Counted from the first letter of the stretch, positions 10,297-18,242 are shown. The stretch is DNA of 64,000 bases from Pseudomonas fluorescens (GCF_001708445.1 NZ_CP015637.1:4651001-4715000), one strand, 5' to 3'. Notes: generated by a model not told the origin, from the letters alone. Translations and numbers: made by a program.

Positions 10297-11322
10297 ATGA
10301 GCGAGTCAGCGCTGATCGGGATCGATCTCGGCAAACATAATTTCCACCTTCTGGGCCAAGACAAATCGGGCCGCGAGGTGTTTCGCAAAAAGCTCTCGCG
10401 AGCGCAGATGATGCGGTTCTTCGGCAACTTGCCGAGCTGCGTCGTGGTAACGGAAGCCTGTGCCGGCTCTCACTTCATCGCCCGTCAGCTTGCGGCGATG
10501 GGGCATACGACCAAGTTGATTTCACCGCAGTTTGTCCGCCCTTTCGTCAAGGGCAACAAAAATGACTTTATCGACGCAGAGGCCATTTGCGAGGCGGCTT
10601 CCCGTCCGTCCATGCGCTTCGTTACGCCTAAAACCGAGTCTCAGCAAACCCTGTCTGTCCTGCATCGCATGCGCGAGTCGTTGGTGCATGACCGCACCAA
10701 GACAGCCAATCAGATGCACGGTTTCCTGCTGGAATTTGGCATCAGCCTGCCCAAAGGCTCAGCCATCATGAAGCGTTTGGCAGCTGTTTTGGCCGAGCAT
10801 GAGCTGCCTGTGCGGCTGACAGTGCTGTTGCAACGCCTGCACGATCACTTCGTTTACCTGGATGAACAGATCAAGGAACTGGACAAACAACTGGCTTGCC
10901 AGCTGGCCGACGATGATCTGGGGAGCCGTTTGCTTAGCATGCCGTGTGTCGGTCCGATCACCGCCAGCCTTCTGGCTGTAGAAATGGGCGATGGCAAGCA
11001 ATACCGATGCAGTCGCGATTTTGCGGCTTCAGTGGGCTTGGTGCCGCGACAGTACAGCACGGGCGGCAAAGCCAATTTGTTGGGGATCAGCAAGCGGGGT
11101 GACAAGCACCTGCGGCAACTGCTGGTGCAATGCTCCAGGGTTTACATGCAGAGGCTGGATCATCAGAAGGGGGCTTTGGCCGACTGGGTGCGAGCGCTGC
11201 TGCGCCGACGACACTCGAATGTGGTGGCCTGTGCCCTGGCCAACAAACTGGCGCGTATCGCTTGGGCGATAGCGGCTCACCATGCGCAATATGAAGCAGG
11301 GCCAGACGCCTTGAACGCCTGA
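10297..11322 (+). CDS. IS110-family transposase (IS1111 group)
   Basis: 341 residues. The N-terminal RuvC-like DEDD domain starts with LIGIDLGKHNFH (catalytic Asp), with later acidic motifs VVTEACAGSH and KNDFIDAEAICEA. The C-terminal Transposase_20 domain contains MPCVGPITASLLAVEMGD and a conserved serine region around GLVPRQYSTGGKANLLGISKRG. It works as an RNA-guided recombinase that moves the element without standard DDE chemistry. The start is the ATG with GGAGG eight to ten bases upstream. The reading frame is intact and full length, so the element may be active. Confidence 0.93.
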   Translation: MSESALIGIDLGKHNFHLLGQDKSGREVFRKKLSRAQMMRFFGNLPSCVVVTEACAGSHFIARQLAAMGHTTKLISPQFVRPFVKGNKNDFIDAEAICEAASRPSMRFVTPKTESQQTLSVLHRMRESLVHDRTKTANQMHGFLLEFGISLPKGSAIMKRLAAVLAEHELPVRLTVLLQRLHDHFVYLDEQIKELDKQLACQLADDDLGSRLLSMPCVGPITASLLAVEMGDGKQYRCSRDFAASVGLVPRQYSTGGKANLLGISKRGDKHLRQLLVQCSRVYMQRLDHQKGALADWVRALLRRRHSNVVACALANKLARIAWAIAAHHAQYEAGPDALNA

Positions 11323-11491
11323 CCCTGCGGTTGTTGCAGTACCACAATTCACCCTTCAGGTTTTGCGATAGCTGAACAACGGATGACGTGAACGGCCTAC
11401 CGGCCTGGCGAAGATCCTGACATAAAAATCGGCTTCAGAAGCCGACGGGCTTTTAAGGATCGTCAGGCGCGACTCTCATCGTGGCGCTGGG
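11323..11491 (+). ncRNA. Candidate guide (bridge/seek) RNA region of the IS1111 element
   Basis: This is the non-coding stretch downstream of the transposase, where IS1111-group elements encode their guide RNA. It holds a perfect hairpin CGGCTT-CAG-AAGCCG (11430-11444) followed at once by GACGGGCTTTT (11444-11454). GACGGGC is identical to the last seven bases of the left target flank (10216-10222), and the T-run resembles the right flank. RNA ends cannot be set from sequence. AAGCC-GACG-GGCTTTT could also be a small terminator. Confidence 0.45.
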
Positions 11492-11570
11492 GCAAGCCCC
11501 AAACAGACGCCGGATAGATTTAAGCAAGCCAACCACATCGCCCGTTAATCAGTATTGCAAAAATGGGGGG
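11492..11570 (+). repeat. 79-bp direct repeat, copy 1 (IS right-end sequence)
   Basis: Identical over 79 bases to 12482-12560. It ends in GGGGGG, where the right subterminal repeat should continue with GACCAT, but it is interrupted there by the NRPS fragment. It is therefore an incomplete right end. Confidence 0.95.
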
Positions 11571-12481
11571 CCGAGCTGAACCGCCGCGCCAATCGCCTGG
11601 CCCATCGTTTGCTCGAGGCAGGCGTCGGGCCGGATGTGCTGGTGGGCCTGGCGCTGGAGCGTTCCGTCGAAATGGTGGTCGGCTTGCTGGCGGTGCTCAA
11701 GGCCGGCGGTGCGTACGTGCCGCTGGACCCGGAGTACCCGCGCGAACGCCTGGCCTACATGCTCGAAGACAGCGGCGTGAAGCTGCTGCTGACCCAGGCG
11801 CAGGTGTTGGCGCAACTGCCGATCCCCCAAGGTTTGGAAACCCTGGTGCTGGGTGAATCAACATTCGAAGGCTACAGCGAAGAGAACCCTGGCATCGCCT
11901 TGGACGGCGAAAACCTGGCCTACGTGATCTACACCTCCGGCTCCACCGGCCAACCCAAGGGGGCGGGCAACCGGCATGCGGCGTTGCTCAATCGCCTGCA
12001 CTGGATGCAGGAAGCCTACGCCCTGGATGCCAGCGACAGCGTGCTGCAAAAGACCCCGTTCAGCTTCGACGTGTCGGTGTGGGAATTCTTCTGGCCGCTG
12101 ATGACCGGTTCGCGTCTGGTCGTGGCAGCGCCGGGGGATCATCGTGATCCAGCCAAACTGATCAGCCTGATTCAGACCGAACAGATCACCACGCTGCACT
12201 TCGTGCCGTCGATGTTGCAGGCGTTTCTCCAGGACCCGGACGTCGCCGATTGCCACAGCCTGCAACGCATCATCTGCAGCGGCGAAGCCTTACCGGTGGA
12301 TGCGCAGCAACAAGTCTTCGCCAAACTTCCGCAAGCCGCGCTGTACAACTTGTACGGCCCGACCGAAGCGGCCATCGACGTGACCCACTGGACCTGCCTC
12401 GACGAAGGTCGCGACGCCGTACCGATTGGCCGTCCGATTGCCAACCTCGGCTGCTACATCCTCGACAACAACTTCGAGCCC
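11571..12481 (+). pseudogene. Fragment of a non-ribosomal peptide synthetase adenylation domain
   Basis: 911 bp of uninterrupted reading frame encoding the core of an adenylation domain without condensation or carrier domains. Visible motifs are [19 protein letters not shown] (A2), [14 protein letters not shown] (A3), [17 protein letters not shown] (A4), [13 protein letters not shown] (A5) and the beginning of A6. Read by eye against the GrsA pocket positions, the specificity code is close to DVWHxSLID, which is typical of serine-activating domains; this is inference. Both ends are abrupt: it starts at AELNRRANR and stops after DNNFEP. It lies inside the IS between two 79-bp repeats. No NRPS neighbour exists here, so it was copied from elsewhere and is surely inactive. 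Confidence 0.88.
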
Positions 12482-12560
12482 GCAAGCCCCAAACAGACGC
12501 CGGATAGATTTAAGCAAGCCAACCACATCGCCCGTTAATCAGTATTGCAAAAATGGGGGG
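12482..12560 (+). repeat. 79-bp direct repeat, copy 2 (true IS right end)
   Basis: Exact second copy of 11492-11570. It continues into GACCAT, completing the right subterminal inverted repeat, so this copy is the genuine end of the element. Confidence 0.95.
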
Positions 12561-12566
12561 GACCAT
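12554..12566 (+). repeat. IS1111 subterminal inverted repeat, right
   Basis: TGGGGGGGACCAT is complementary to the left repeat at 10230-10242 with one mismatch. It lies 3 bases from the inferred right boundary. Confidence 0.8.
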
Positions 12567-12589
12567 AGAATTTTTTATGGGCGGGCGAT

Positions 12590-13396
12590 CTATTCGAGGA
12601 TAGTCACCGGCATGCCGACTTCCAGGCGACCGACGCCATCGTTGACCAGGTTCTGGCCGAACATCGCGCCGTTCTCCGTCTTGCGATAGGCCTCCAGCGT
12701 GACGAAGGGTTCGCGGTCGGCACTGCGCTCGCCGGTCCTGGGGTCAATGGTGGTGAGAATGCAACGCGAGCAAGGCTTGACCGCGCGAAACTCCACGTCA
12801 CCGATGCGCAGGCGTTTCCAGCCGTCCTCGGCGAAGGCATCGCCGCCTTCGATCACCAGGTTGGGACGAAAACGCAACATTTCCATGGGCCGCCCCACCC
12901 GCGCGGACAGGTCGTCCAGGGAGGCCTGGCCGATCAATAACAGCGGGTAGCCATCGGCAAAGGCCACTTGGTCACCCTCCTGGCCATACCCCGCCTCGGT
13001 GTAACGGGCGCGCTCCAGCGGGATGTGCACCAGCCGGGTCGGCTTGCCGATAAAGTCACTGACCCAGGCGGCGGCCTGATCGCCGGCATCCGGTACGCGC
13101 AGGGTGTCACGCCAGATGGTCACGCCACGCAACTCGGCATCACGGCCGGGCAGCGCGATTTCCAGCGGCGTGTGGCCGGGCGCGCTCAGGCTGAGGCCAC
13201 CTGCGCTGTTCCACAGCGCCGACAGCTGGCTCATCTTCGCCACGGCCCGCTGGGTGAGGAACCGCCCGCTGGCTTCGTCCACCAGCATCCAGCGTCGATC
13301 CCCAGCCAGCCCGAGTTTATCCAGGCCGATCTGCTGAAGGGGTTCGGCCTTGCCGGACTTCAAGGGGTAACGGTACAGCGCGCTGAGACGAAGCAT
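12590..13396 (-). CDS. MOSC domain protein (YcbX-like)
   Basis: 268 residues: an N-terminal MOSC beta-barrel (LSALYRYPLKSGKAEPL, then LAGDRRWMLVDE) followed by a MOSC domain. The cysteine in FRAVKPCSRCILTTIDPRTG is placed as the molybdenum-cofactor/sulfur-handling Cys of the family. Relatives such as YcbX reduce N-hydroxylated compounds with Moco; the substrate here is unknown. It is convergent with ppnP and shared a terminator with it before the IS insertion. AGGAAC lies about 10 bases upstream of the ATG. Confidence 0.85.
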   Translation of the reverse strand: MLRLSALYRYPLKSGKAEPLQQIGLDKLGLAGDRRWMLVDEASGRFLTQRAVAKMSQLSALWNSAGGLSLSAPGHTPLEIALPGRDAELRGVTIWRDTLRVPDAGDQAAAWVSDFIGKPTRLVHIPLERARYTEAGYGQEGDQVAFADGYPLLLIGQASLDDLSARVGRPMEMLRFRPNLVIEGGDAFAEDGWKRLRIGDVEFRAVKPCSRCILTTIDPRTGERSADREPFVTLEAYRKTENGAMFGQNLVNDGVGRLEVGMPVTILE

Positions 13397-13435
13397 GGGC
13401 CTGCGTTCCTGAGGGGCAAAGACGTCACCCTAAGG

Positions 13436-14371
13436 TCAGGCGGACACTTCGTCCAGCATCAAGCGTTCGCGCACGACGTCCACCAGTTTGTCCGGCTGGA
13501 ATTTGGAGAGGAAGTTGTCGCAGCCGACCTTCTTCACCATCGACTCGTTGAAGCTGCCTGACAGTGAAGTGTGCAGGACCACATACAGGCTCCGCAGGCG
13601 TGGGTCGTTGCGAATTTCGGTAGTGAGGCGGTAGCCATCCATCTCAGGCATTTCGGCGTCGGTGAAGATCATCAGCAGCTTGTCGGTCATCACCTGGCCG
13701 CTGTCGGCCCAGCCCTTGAGCATGTTCAGGGCCTTGAGCCCGTCGCTGGCGATGTGCATTTTCACCCCCAGTTGGCCGAGGGTGTCGCGCAGTTGCGACA
13801 AGGCCACATTGGAGTCGTCCACCAGCAGCACTTCACGGCCACGGGCGCGTTCCAGTACCGGATCATCGAGTTTCTCGCGGGAGACCTTGGCGTTGTACGG
13901 CACGATCTCGGCCAGGACTTTTTCCACGTCGATGATTTCCACCAACTGGTCATCCACCTTGCTGATGGCCGTGAGGTAATGCTGGCGACCGGCGCTGGTC
14001 GGCGGTGGCAGGATGGCTTCCCAGTTCATGTTGACGATGCGGTCGACGCCGCCCACCAGGAACGCCTGCACCGAGCGGTTGTACTCGGTGACGATGATGG
14101 TGCTGTTCGGGCCCGGCACCAGCGGGCGCATGCCGATGGCCTGGGACAGGTCGATAACGGGCAGGGTCTGGCCGCGCAGGTTGACCACCCCGCACACAAA
14201 AGGATGGCGCTGGGGCATCAGGGTCAGCTTGGGCAGTTGCAACACTTCCTGCACCTTGAACACGTTGATCGCGAACAACTGCCGACCCGCCAAGCGAAAC
14301 ATGAGGATCTCCAGGCGATTCTCACCCACCAGTTGCGTGCGTTGATCTACCGTGTCGAGAATGCCGGCCAT
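13436..14371 (-). CDS. cheV: Chemotaxis coupling protein CheV (CheW plus receiver domain)
   Basis: 311 residues. A CheW-like domain (about 15-165) carries the family motif VVNLRGQTLPVIDLSQAIG, and a receiver domain (about 180-300) starts VLLVDDSNVAL, with a phosphoacceptor Asp238 in FTDAEMPEMDG. It couples receptors to CheA and may buffer phosphate. It lies outside the main che operon, which is common for cheV. AGGAG is 7 bases before the ATG. A FliA-type promoter is about 130 bp upstream, so it belongs to the late flagellar class. Confidence 0.93.
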   Translation of the reverse strand: MAGILDTVDQRTQLVGENRLEILMFRLAGRQLFAINVFKVQEVLQLPKLTLMPQRHPFVCGVVNLRGQTLPVIDLSQAIGMRPLVPGPNSTIIVTEYNRSVQAFLVGGVDRIVNMNWEAILPPPTSAGRQHYLTAISKVDDQLVEIIDVEKVLAEIVPYNAKVSREKLDDPVLERARGREVLLVDDSNVALSQLRDTLGQLGVKMHIASDGLKALNMLKGWADSGQVMTDKLLMIFTDAEMPEMDGYRLTTEIRNDPRLRSLYVVLHTSLSGSFNESMVKKVGCDNFLSKFQPDKLVDVVRERLMLDEVSA

Positions 14372-14474
14372 TAAAAGCTCCTGATGCGCTAAGGGTTATG
14401 CAGTTGACTGAAGCAGGTCGCGATTAGCACCGACGATACGCGCCCCTTCTGGATCACGTGGCATCTTGAGTTCT

Positions 14475-14497
14475 TCACGAGCAAGCTCGCTCCTACG
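14475..14497. repeat. Single REP copy at the expected cheV transcript start
   Basis: TCACGAGCAAGCTCGCTCC and flank are the same REP type as the REPIN at 21870. The copy starts about five bases downstream of the cheV -10 box (minus strand), so the 5' end of the mRNA should fall in it. Confidence 0.75.
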
Positions 14498-14501
14498 CTA
14501 G

Positions 14502-14528
14502 TTATCGGCGGCAAACGCCAGACCTTGA
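14502..14528 (-). promoter_or_regulatory. FliA (sigma28) promoter for cheV
   Basis: On the minus strand, TCAAG (14528-14524) is followed after 14 bases by GCCGATAA (14509-14502). This is a full match to the Pseudomonas flagellar sigma28 pattern with the same spacing as the fliC promoter in this window. The transcript start is expected near 14495. Confidence 0.75.
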
Positions 14529-14883
14529 CCCCGTTAAAATGCCACGTAAATCCATTGATGTCACACTGACATCATGCTTTACTGCGCTGGCCTCTCCATT
14601 CGGCAAGGCAGCGACATCGCGCGACATCCAAATCGGCGCGAGGTTCCGCTGCGTAAGGGATTCCCCTATGCACAATCAGGCCCAACCTGATATTCGCGAT
14701 ATCTAATAGCCATTAATGTGACGCCATTCTCATTGCATGAATGGAGTCAGGCTTTTGTTTGCCATCGCAAGTCCACGGCCTACTGGCCTTCCAGACATTC
14801 ACGTCGCGGCAACCGAAGTTGTGCAAATGAACTCAACTGCGGGCCGCGTACTCGGCTGTCGCCCGTATTTAGATAACGGTCCT

Positions 14884-14917
14884 ACTGAAATCTCAGAAGC
14901 GACCTACAGATTTCAGT
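14884..14917. repeat. 10-base inverted repeat upstream of the orphan helical gene
   Basis: ACTGAAATCT at 14884-14893 and AGATTTCAGT at 14908-14917 form a perfect inverted repeat with a 14-base spacer, 77 bp before the start codon at 14994. It could be an operator or a 5' leader stem. It has no T-run. Confidence 0.5.
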
Positions 14918-14993
14918 CATCTTTCAGCGATAGTTTTACGCCATTCACTTGGTGCGACATCTCATCACCCGACCTTACGTTGTGGAGACTTGC

Positions 14994-15443
14994 ATGATGA
15001 ATAGCGCAAACGAATGGCAAACCACACTTCCCGAGTTCCTGCTTGAAGCCGAAACGCTGCTGACCAAGTCGGAAGAATGCCTGAGCCACCTGCATCTGAT
15101 TCGCAACGACAGCGATGCCATCGACTGCATGACGGTCAGCCTGACCCAACTGGCCGAGAAGGCCGACAGCCTGGCCCTGCGGGCGATCAGCGAGTTCTCC
15201 CGGCACATCCAATACCTGATCGCCAATGCGGAAAACCCGCTACAACTGCACGATCAAGCCCTGAAGGCCTTGCACGATTGCTTGACATTACTGGCATGGC
15301 AATTGGAGTTGATTGATACCAGAACCGGCGAACTGACACTGGATGAAAGTGAACAAACGACATTGATTGCCACGGTGACACTGCAAATCCCGCAAAAGGA
15401 CTACAGCTATAAACCGCAGCAACGTTTGCATCACACCTCCTGA
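14994..15443 (+). CDS. Orphan all-helical protein, possibly a degenerate Hpt-like fold
   Basis: About 149 residues starting at one of two adjacent ATGs (14994 or 14997) behind GGAG. No family is recognised with certainty. Composition and pattern suggest an all-helical bundle (LLEAETLLTKSEECLSHL, LTQLAEKADSLALRAI). It recalls a histidine phosphotransfer module, but no HxxKG motif is visible, so it probably cannot carry phosphate on histidine. It stands 274 bp upstream of a histidine kinase/response regulator pair on the same strand and may be an accessory of that pair; that is inference only. Confidence 0.6.
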   Translation: MMNSANEWQTTLPEFLLEAETLLTKSEECLSHLHLIRNDSDAIDCMTVSLTQLAEKADSLALRAISEFSRHIQYLIANAENPLQLHDQALKALHDCLTLLAWQLELIDTRTGELTLDESEQTTLIATVTLQIPQKDYSYKPQQRLHHTS

Positions 15444-15717
15444 GTCCAGCCAGGTCGCTTTTAATACGTGAGTTAGCTAAAAACGACAGACGCAACTCAT
15501 CGGCCTTGATTGACCTGCAGGCGAAAAGATATCAATTAGCCACTAACTGTAATAACGATACAATCCAACTTAAACAATACAACCCTCCATTGTTTGGACA
15601 CGGATACTTACCGGCCAGACCGTTTGCCTGAATTATGACTCAACGGTGTCAGGCGCCAGGCGACCAACGGTAAGAGTGGTGGTACTATGCCCCCGCTCGA
15701 AGTCACTCAACTTCATC

Positions 15718-16707
15718 ATGTACAAAAACGATTCGGCCACGCATTCCAAACAGAGCCCCGTCAGCCGCCATGACCGGTCTTATCGCAGCGAACCCTCATT
15801 GGCTCCATCCGTTATGTACGCCAGCCTCAAGTCACTCATCGCAAGGTCCGTGTCCCGCAGCCATGCACGGCGCCTGATCCTTGCCCTGTGCCTGTGCTCG
15901 TCGCTGCTCAGCCTGTGGGCCTATATTCGCGCCGACACCCTGCCGCTGGCGGTGCTGCTGTTCAACCTGGCCACGCTGGCGTTGGTGGGGTTGCGTCAAT
16001 GGAGTTCGCGCAAATCCATCAAGTTCCAGCCTCAGGAACTGGCCGAACGCCTGCTGCAAGTGCAGGAAAACGAGCGCCACCGCCTCAGCCGCGACCTGCA
16101 TGACGATATCGGCCAATTGCTCACGGCTGCCAAGCTGCAAAGCGAATGGCTCAAGCGTCGCCTGCCGGACGACCTGCAAGGCCAATGCGCGGTGCTGTGC
16201 AACACCCTGAATGAAACCCTGGCCAAGGTGCGCGACGTCTCCGCCATTCTCAACCCGCGCCAGTTGACCAGCCTGGGCCTGGAAGCCAGCCTGCGGGCAC
16301 ACTTGCTCAAGACCCTGGAAAACACTCAGGTGCACTGGAGCCTGGAATGCCATCAACGCCTGACCGGCATTCCGGAAGAAATGGCCGTGGCGGCGTTTCG
16401 TATCACCCAGGAAGCCGTGACCAACATGCTGCGCCACGCCCAGGCCCGCAACCTGCTGGTACGCCTGCAACGCCTGCCCGAAGGGTTATCGCTGTTTATC
16501 AGTGATGACGGCCAGGGTTTCTCGCCCGCCAGTAACCCCGGCCTGGAAGGCCAACGGGGTATGGCGGGTATGTCCGAGCGGATTGATCAACTGGGGGGCA
16601 CCTTGTCCGTCAGCAGCCAGCCTGGCAAAGGGACCCGGATCGACGCGCTTTTCCCCTGGGCGCCCCGCGCCCTCGAACGGGCCAGTTCCCCTAAGGTTCT
16701 CGAGTGA
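15718..16707 (+). CDS. NarL-type membrane sensor histidine kinase
   Basis: 329 residues from this start. There are two hydrophobic segments near residues 55-75 and 80-100 (LILALCLCSSLLSLWAYI; LAVLLFNLATLALVGL), then a HisKA_3 dimerisation domain with ERHRLSRDLHDDIGQLL (His128) and a HATPase domain (TQEAVTNMLRHA; SDDGQGF; GMAGMSERI). There is no sensory domain beyond the membrane hairpin. The start is uncertain: the first 32 residues look unstructured, and a second ATG at 15814 would begin MYASLKSL directly before the membrane part; neither has a strong ribosome site. Its stop overlaps the GTG of the response regulator. Confidence 0.85.
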   Translation: MYKNDSATHSKQSPVSRHDRSYRSEPSLAPSVMYASLKSLIARSVSRSHARRLILALCLCSSLLSLWAYIRADTLPLAVLLFNLATLALVGLRQWSSRKSIKFQPQELAERLLQVQENERHRLSRDLHDDIGQLLTAAKLQSEWLKRRLPDDLQGQCAVLCNTLNETLAKVRDVSAILNPRQLTSLGLEASLRAHLLKTLENTQVHWSLECHQRLTGIPEEMAVAAFRITQEAVTNMLRHAQARNLLVRLQRLPEGLSLFISDDGQGFSPASNPGLEGQRGMAGMSERIDQLGGTLSVSSQPGKGTRIDALFPWAPRALERASSPKVLE

Positions 16708-17363
16708 TCTGCAATTTACTCCTGGTGGATGACCACGCACTGATCAGGGCCGGCGTACGCGCGCTGATCCTGGATATACCCGGCTATGCGGTGGTCGGCG
16801 AGGCCAGCGACGGTGCACAGGTGCTGGAGGCGTTCAGCGCCTTGCAGCCCGATATCGTGCTGCTGGACCTGTCGATGAAACACACCGGCGGCCTGGACGC
16901 GTTGCAACAGTTAAAAGCTGCCTACCCGGCGAGCAAGGTGCTGATCCTGTCGATGCACACCGACCCGGAGCTGATCATGCGCGCGCTGGAGTCCGGCGCC
17001 CATGGCTACCTGCTCAAGGACACCACCGCCAACGAACTGGAGCACGCCCTGCTGGCCCTGCGCAACAATGAGCGCTACCTGAGCCCGGCGATCGCCCATA
17101 CGGTGATCAACCAGGCGCTGGTGCGCAACCAGGGCCCGGTTTCCTCCGTCGCCCAGAACCACAACCTCACCGCGCGACAGCTGGAAATCCTGCGCCTGAT
17201 CGTGCGCGGCAAGTCCACCCGCGAAATCGCCCACGGCCTCGGCCTGAGCATCAAGACCGTGGAGGCGCACCGCTCACAGATCATGAAGCGCCTGCAGATT
17301 TTCGATGTGGCGGGCCTGGTGTTATTTGCCGTGCGCGAGCAGATCATCAGCCTGGACGACTAG
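16704..17363 (+). CDS. NarL/FixJ-family response regulator
   Basis: 219 residues: a receiver domain (acidic pair in LLLVDDHALIRAG, phosphoacceptor Asp55 in VLLDLSMKHTGG, Lys in LLKDTT) and a LuxR-type HTH at about 153-195 (LTARQLEILRLIVRGKSTRE). It starts with GTG overlapping the kinase stop (GTGA), so kinase and regulator are translationally coupled. It is probably a transcription factor phosphorylated by the upstream kinase. Target genes are unknown. Its last 42 bases overlap the convergent lipid kinase gene. Confidence 0.9.
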   Translation: MICNLLLVDDHALIRAGVRALILDIPGYAVVGEASDGAQVLEAFSALQPDIVLLDLSMKHTGGLDALQQLKAAYPASKVLILSMHTDPELIMRALESGAHGYLLKDTTANELEHALLALRNNERYLSPAIAHTVINQALVRNQGPVSSVAQNHNLTARQLEILRLIVRGKSTREIAHGLGLSIKTVEAHRSQIMKRLQIFDVAGLVLFAVREQIISLDD

Positions 17364-18242
17364 GGGCGAGCCCAGCGGCAAGTGCACGCGCAACGCCTTG
17401 GGCAGCGCGCAAAAGCGCAAATCGTCGCCCTTCAGCGGTTCGCCATCGAGATTGATGTACAACCCCTCGGCCTGTTTGATCTGAACCCACGGCAGGCGCG
17501 CGCGCACGAACATGGTGTCCAGGCCCCAGCCATTATTCATCAGCTCACGCAAGGTGCCGACCACTTCCTGGGGCGCCGGCAGGATGCTGACGTCGAGCAA
17601 CCCGTCATCAGCCAACGCTTCGGGGCATAACACATGCCCGCCGCCCGCCTGGCGCCCATTGCCGATACCCAGCGCGAGCAGTTCGCCCTTCCAATGGAAA
17701 CCCGGGCCTTCCAGCTCGCCATACGCCGCCTTCAATTCGCTGAAGCGCGACAGGCCGGTGAACAGGTAGGCGGCGCCACCGAGGATTTTTTTCAGGTCTT
17801 CGGAGGTGTTCGCGGTGACCTGGCTGCCAAAACCGCCGGTGGCCATGTTCAAGAACATTTGCCCACCGACCTGGCCGAGGTCGATCGCCCTGGCCGGTAC
17901 ATCCAGCAGCGCCAGGGCCTGCGCAGGCTCCAGCGGCACGCCGGCGGCCTTGGCAAAGTCATTGGCGGTGCCCAGCGGCATCAGCACCAGGCTGGCGTCG
18001 GTCCTGGCCAGGGCCATGGCTTCGGCCACGTCGCGCAAGGTGCCGTCGCCGCCGCCAGCGATGATGTGGGTATAGCCGTCGGCCAGGGCTTCCTTGACCA
18101 GGCGCTGGGCGTCGCCGCCCTCCCACGTGACCCGCACGGCCAGCTCCCCGCCCTGCTCACGCCGGCTCATTACAGCGGCGCGCACGTCCTCGTTGAGGGC
18201 TTGCTTGCCGTGGAGGATCAACAGGGCCTTGGGGGTGGTCAT
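17322..18242 (-). CDS. yegS: YegS-like lipid (diacylglycerol) kinase
   Basis: 306 residues, full length for YegS-type lipid kinases. It has the ATP-binding GGGDGT (residues 63-68) in an N-terminal DAGK catalytic domain, then LMPLGTANDFA and a C-terminal beta-rich domain ending near QADDLLAHGK. It would phosphorylate a lipid headgroup at the membrane; the substrate is not defined. The last 14 codons overlap the convergent response regulator tail to tail. It is a single gene facing the NarL pair. Confidence 0.87.
   Translation of the reverse strand: MTTPKALLILHGKQALNEDVRAAVMSRREQGGELAVRVTWEGGDAQRLVKEALADGYTHIIAGGGDGTLRDVAEAMALARTDASLVLMPLGTANDFAKAAGVPLEPAQALALLDVPARAIDLGQVGGQMFLNMATGGFGSQVTANTSEDLKKILGGAAYLFTGLSRFSELKAAYGELEGPGFHWKGELLALGIGNGRQAGGGHVLCPEALADDGLLDVSILPAPQEVVGTLRELMNNGWGLDTMFVRARLPWVQIKQAEGLYINLDGEPLKGDDLRFCALPKALRVHLPLGSPLVVQADDLLAHGK

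Larger units (their letters stand above)
10223..12569 (+). mobile_element. IS110-family (IS1111-group) element enlarged by an NRPS fragment
   Basis: The boundaries come from subterminal inverted repeats. ATGGTCACCCCCA (10230-10242) pairs with TGGGGGGGACCAT (12554-12566), 12 of 13 matching. They lie 7 bases from the left end and 3 bases from the right end, as is typical of the IS1111 group. There is a short 5' leader and a long 3' non-coding region after the transposase. Removing it restores a perfect bidirectional terminator. Without the internal 990-bp duplication unit the element would be 1357 bp, a normal length for the group. Confidence 0.85.
14372..14993. other. 622-bp intergenic region upstream of cheV and the orphan helical gene
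   Basis: No convincing gene is seen; an open frame at 14737-14997 has no ribosome site and no recognisable family. The region holds the FliA promoter of cheV, one REP copy, and a 10-base inverted repeat at 14884-14917 near the start of the next gene. Confidence 0.6.

Noticed and set aside
14737..14997. Open frame of 86 codons upstream of the orphan helical gene
   Set aside because: No ribosome site, no recognisable family, and it overlaps the ribosome site of the next gene.
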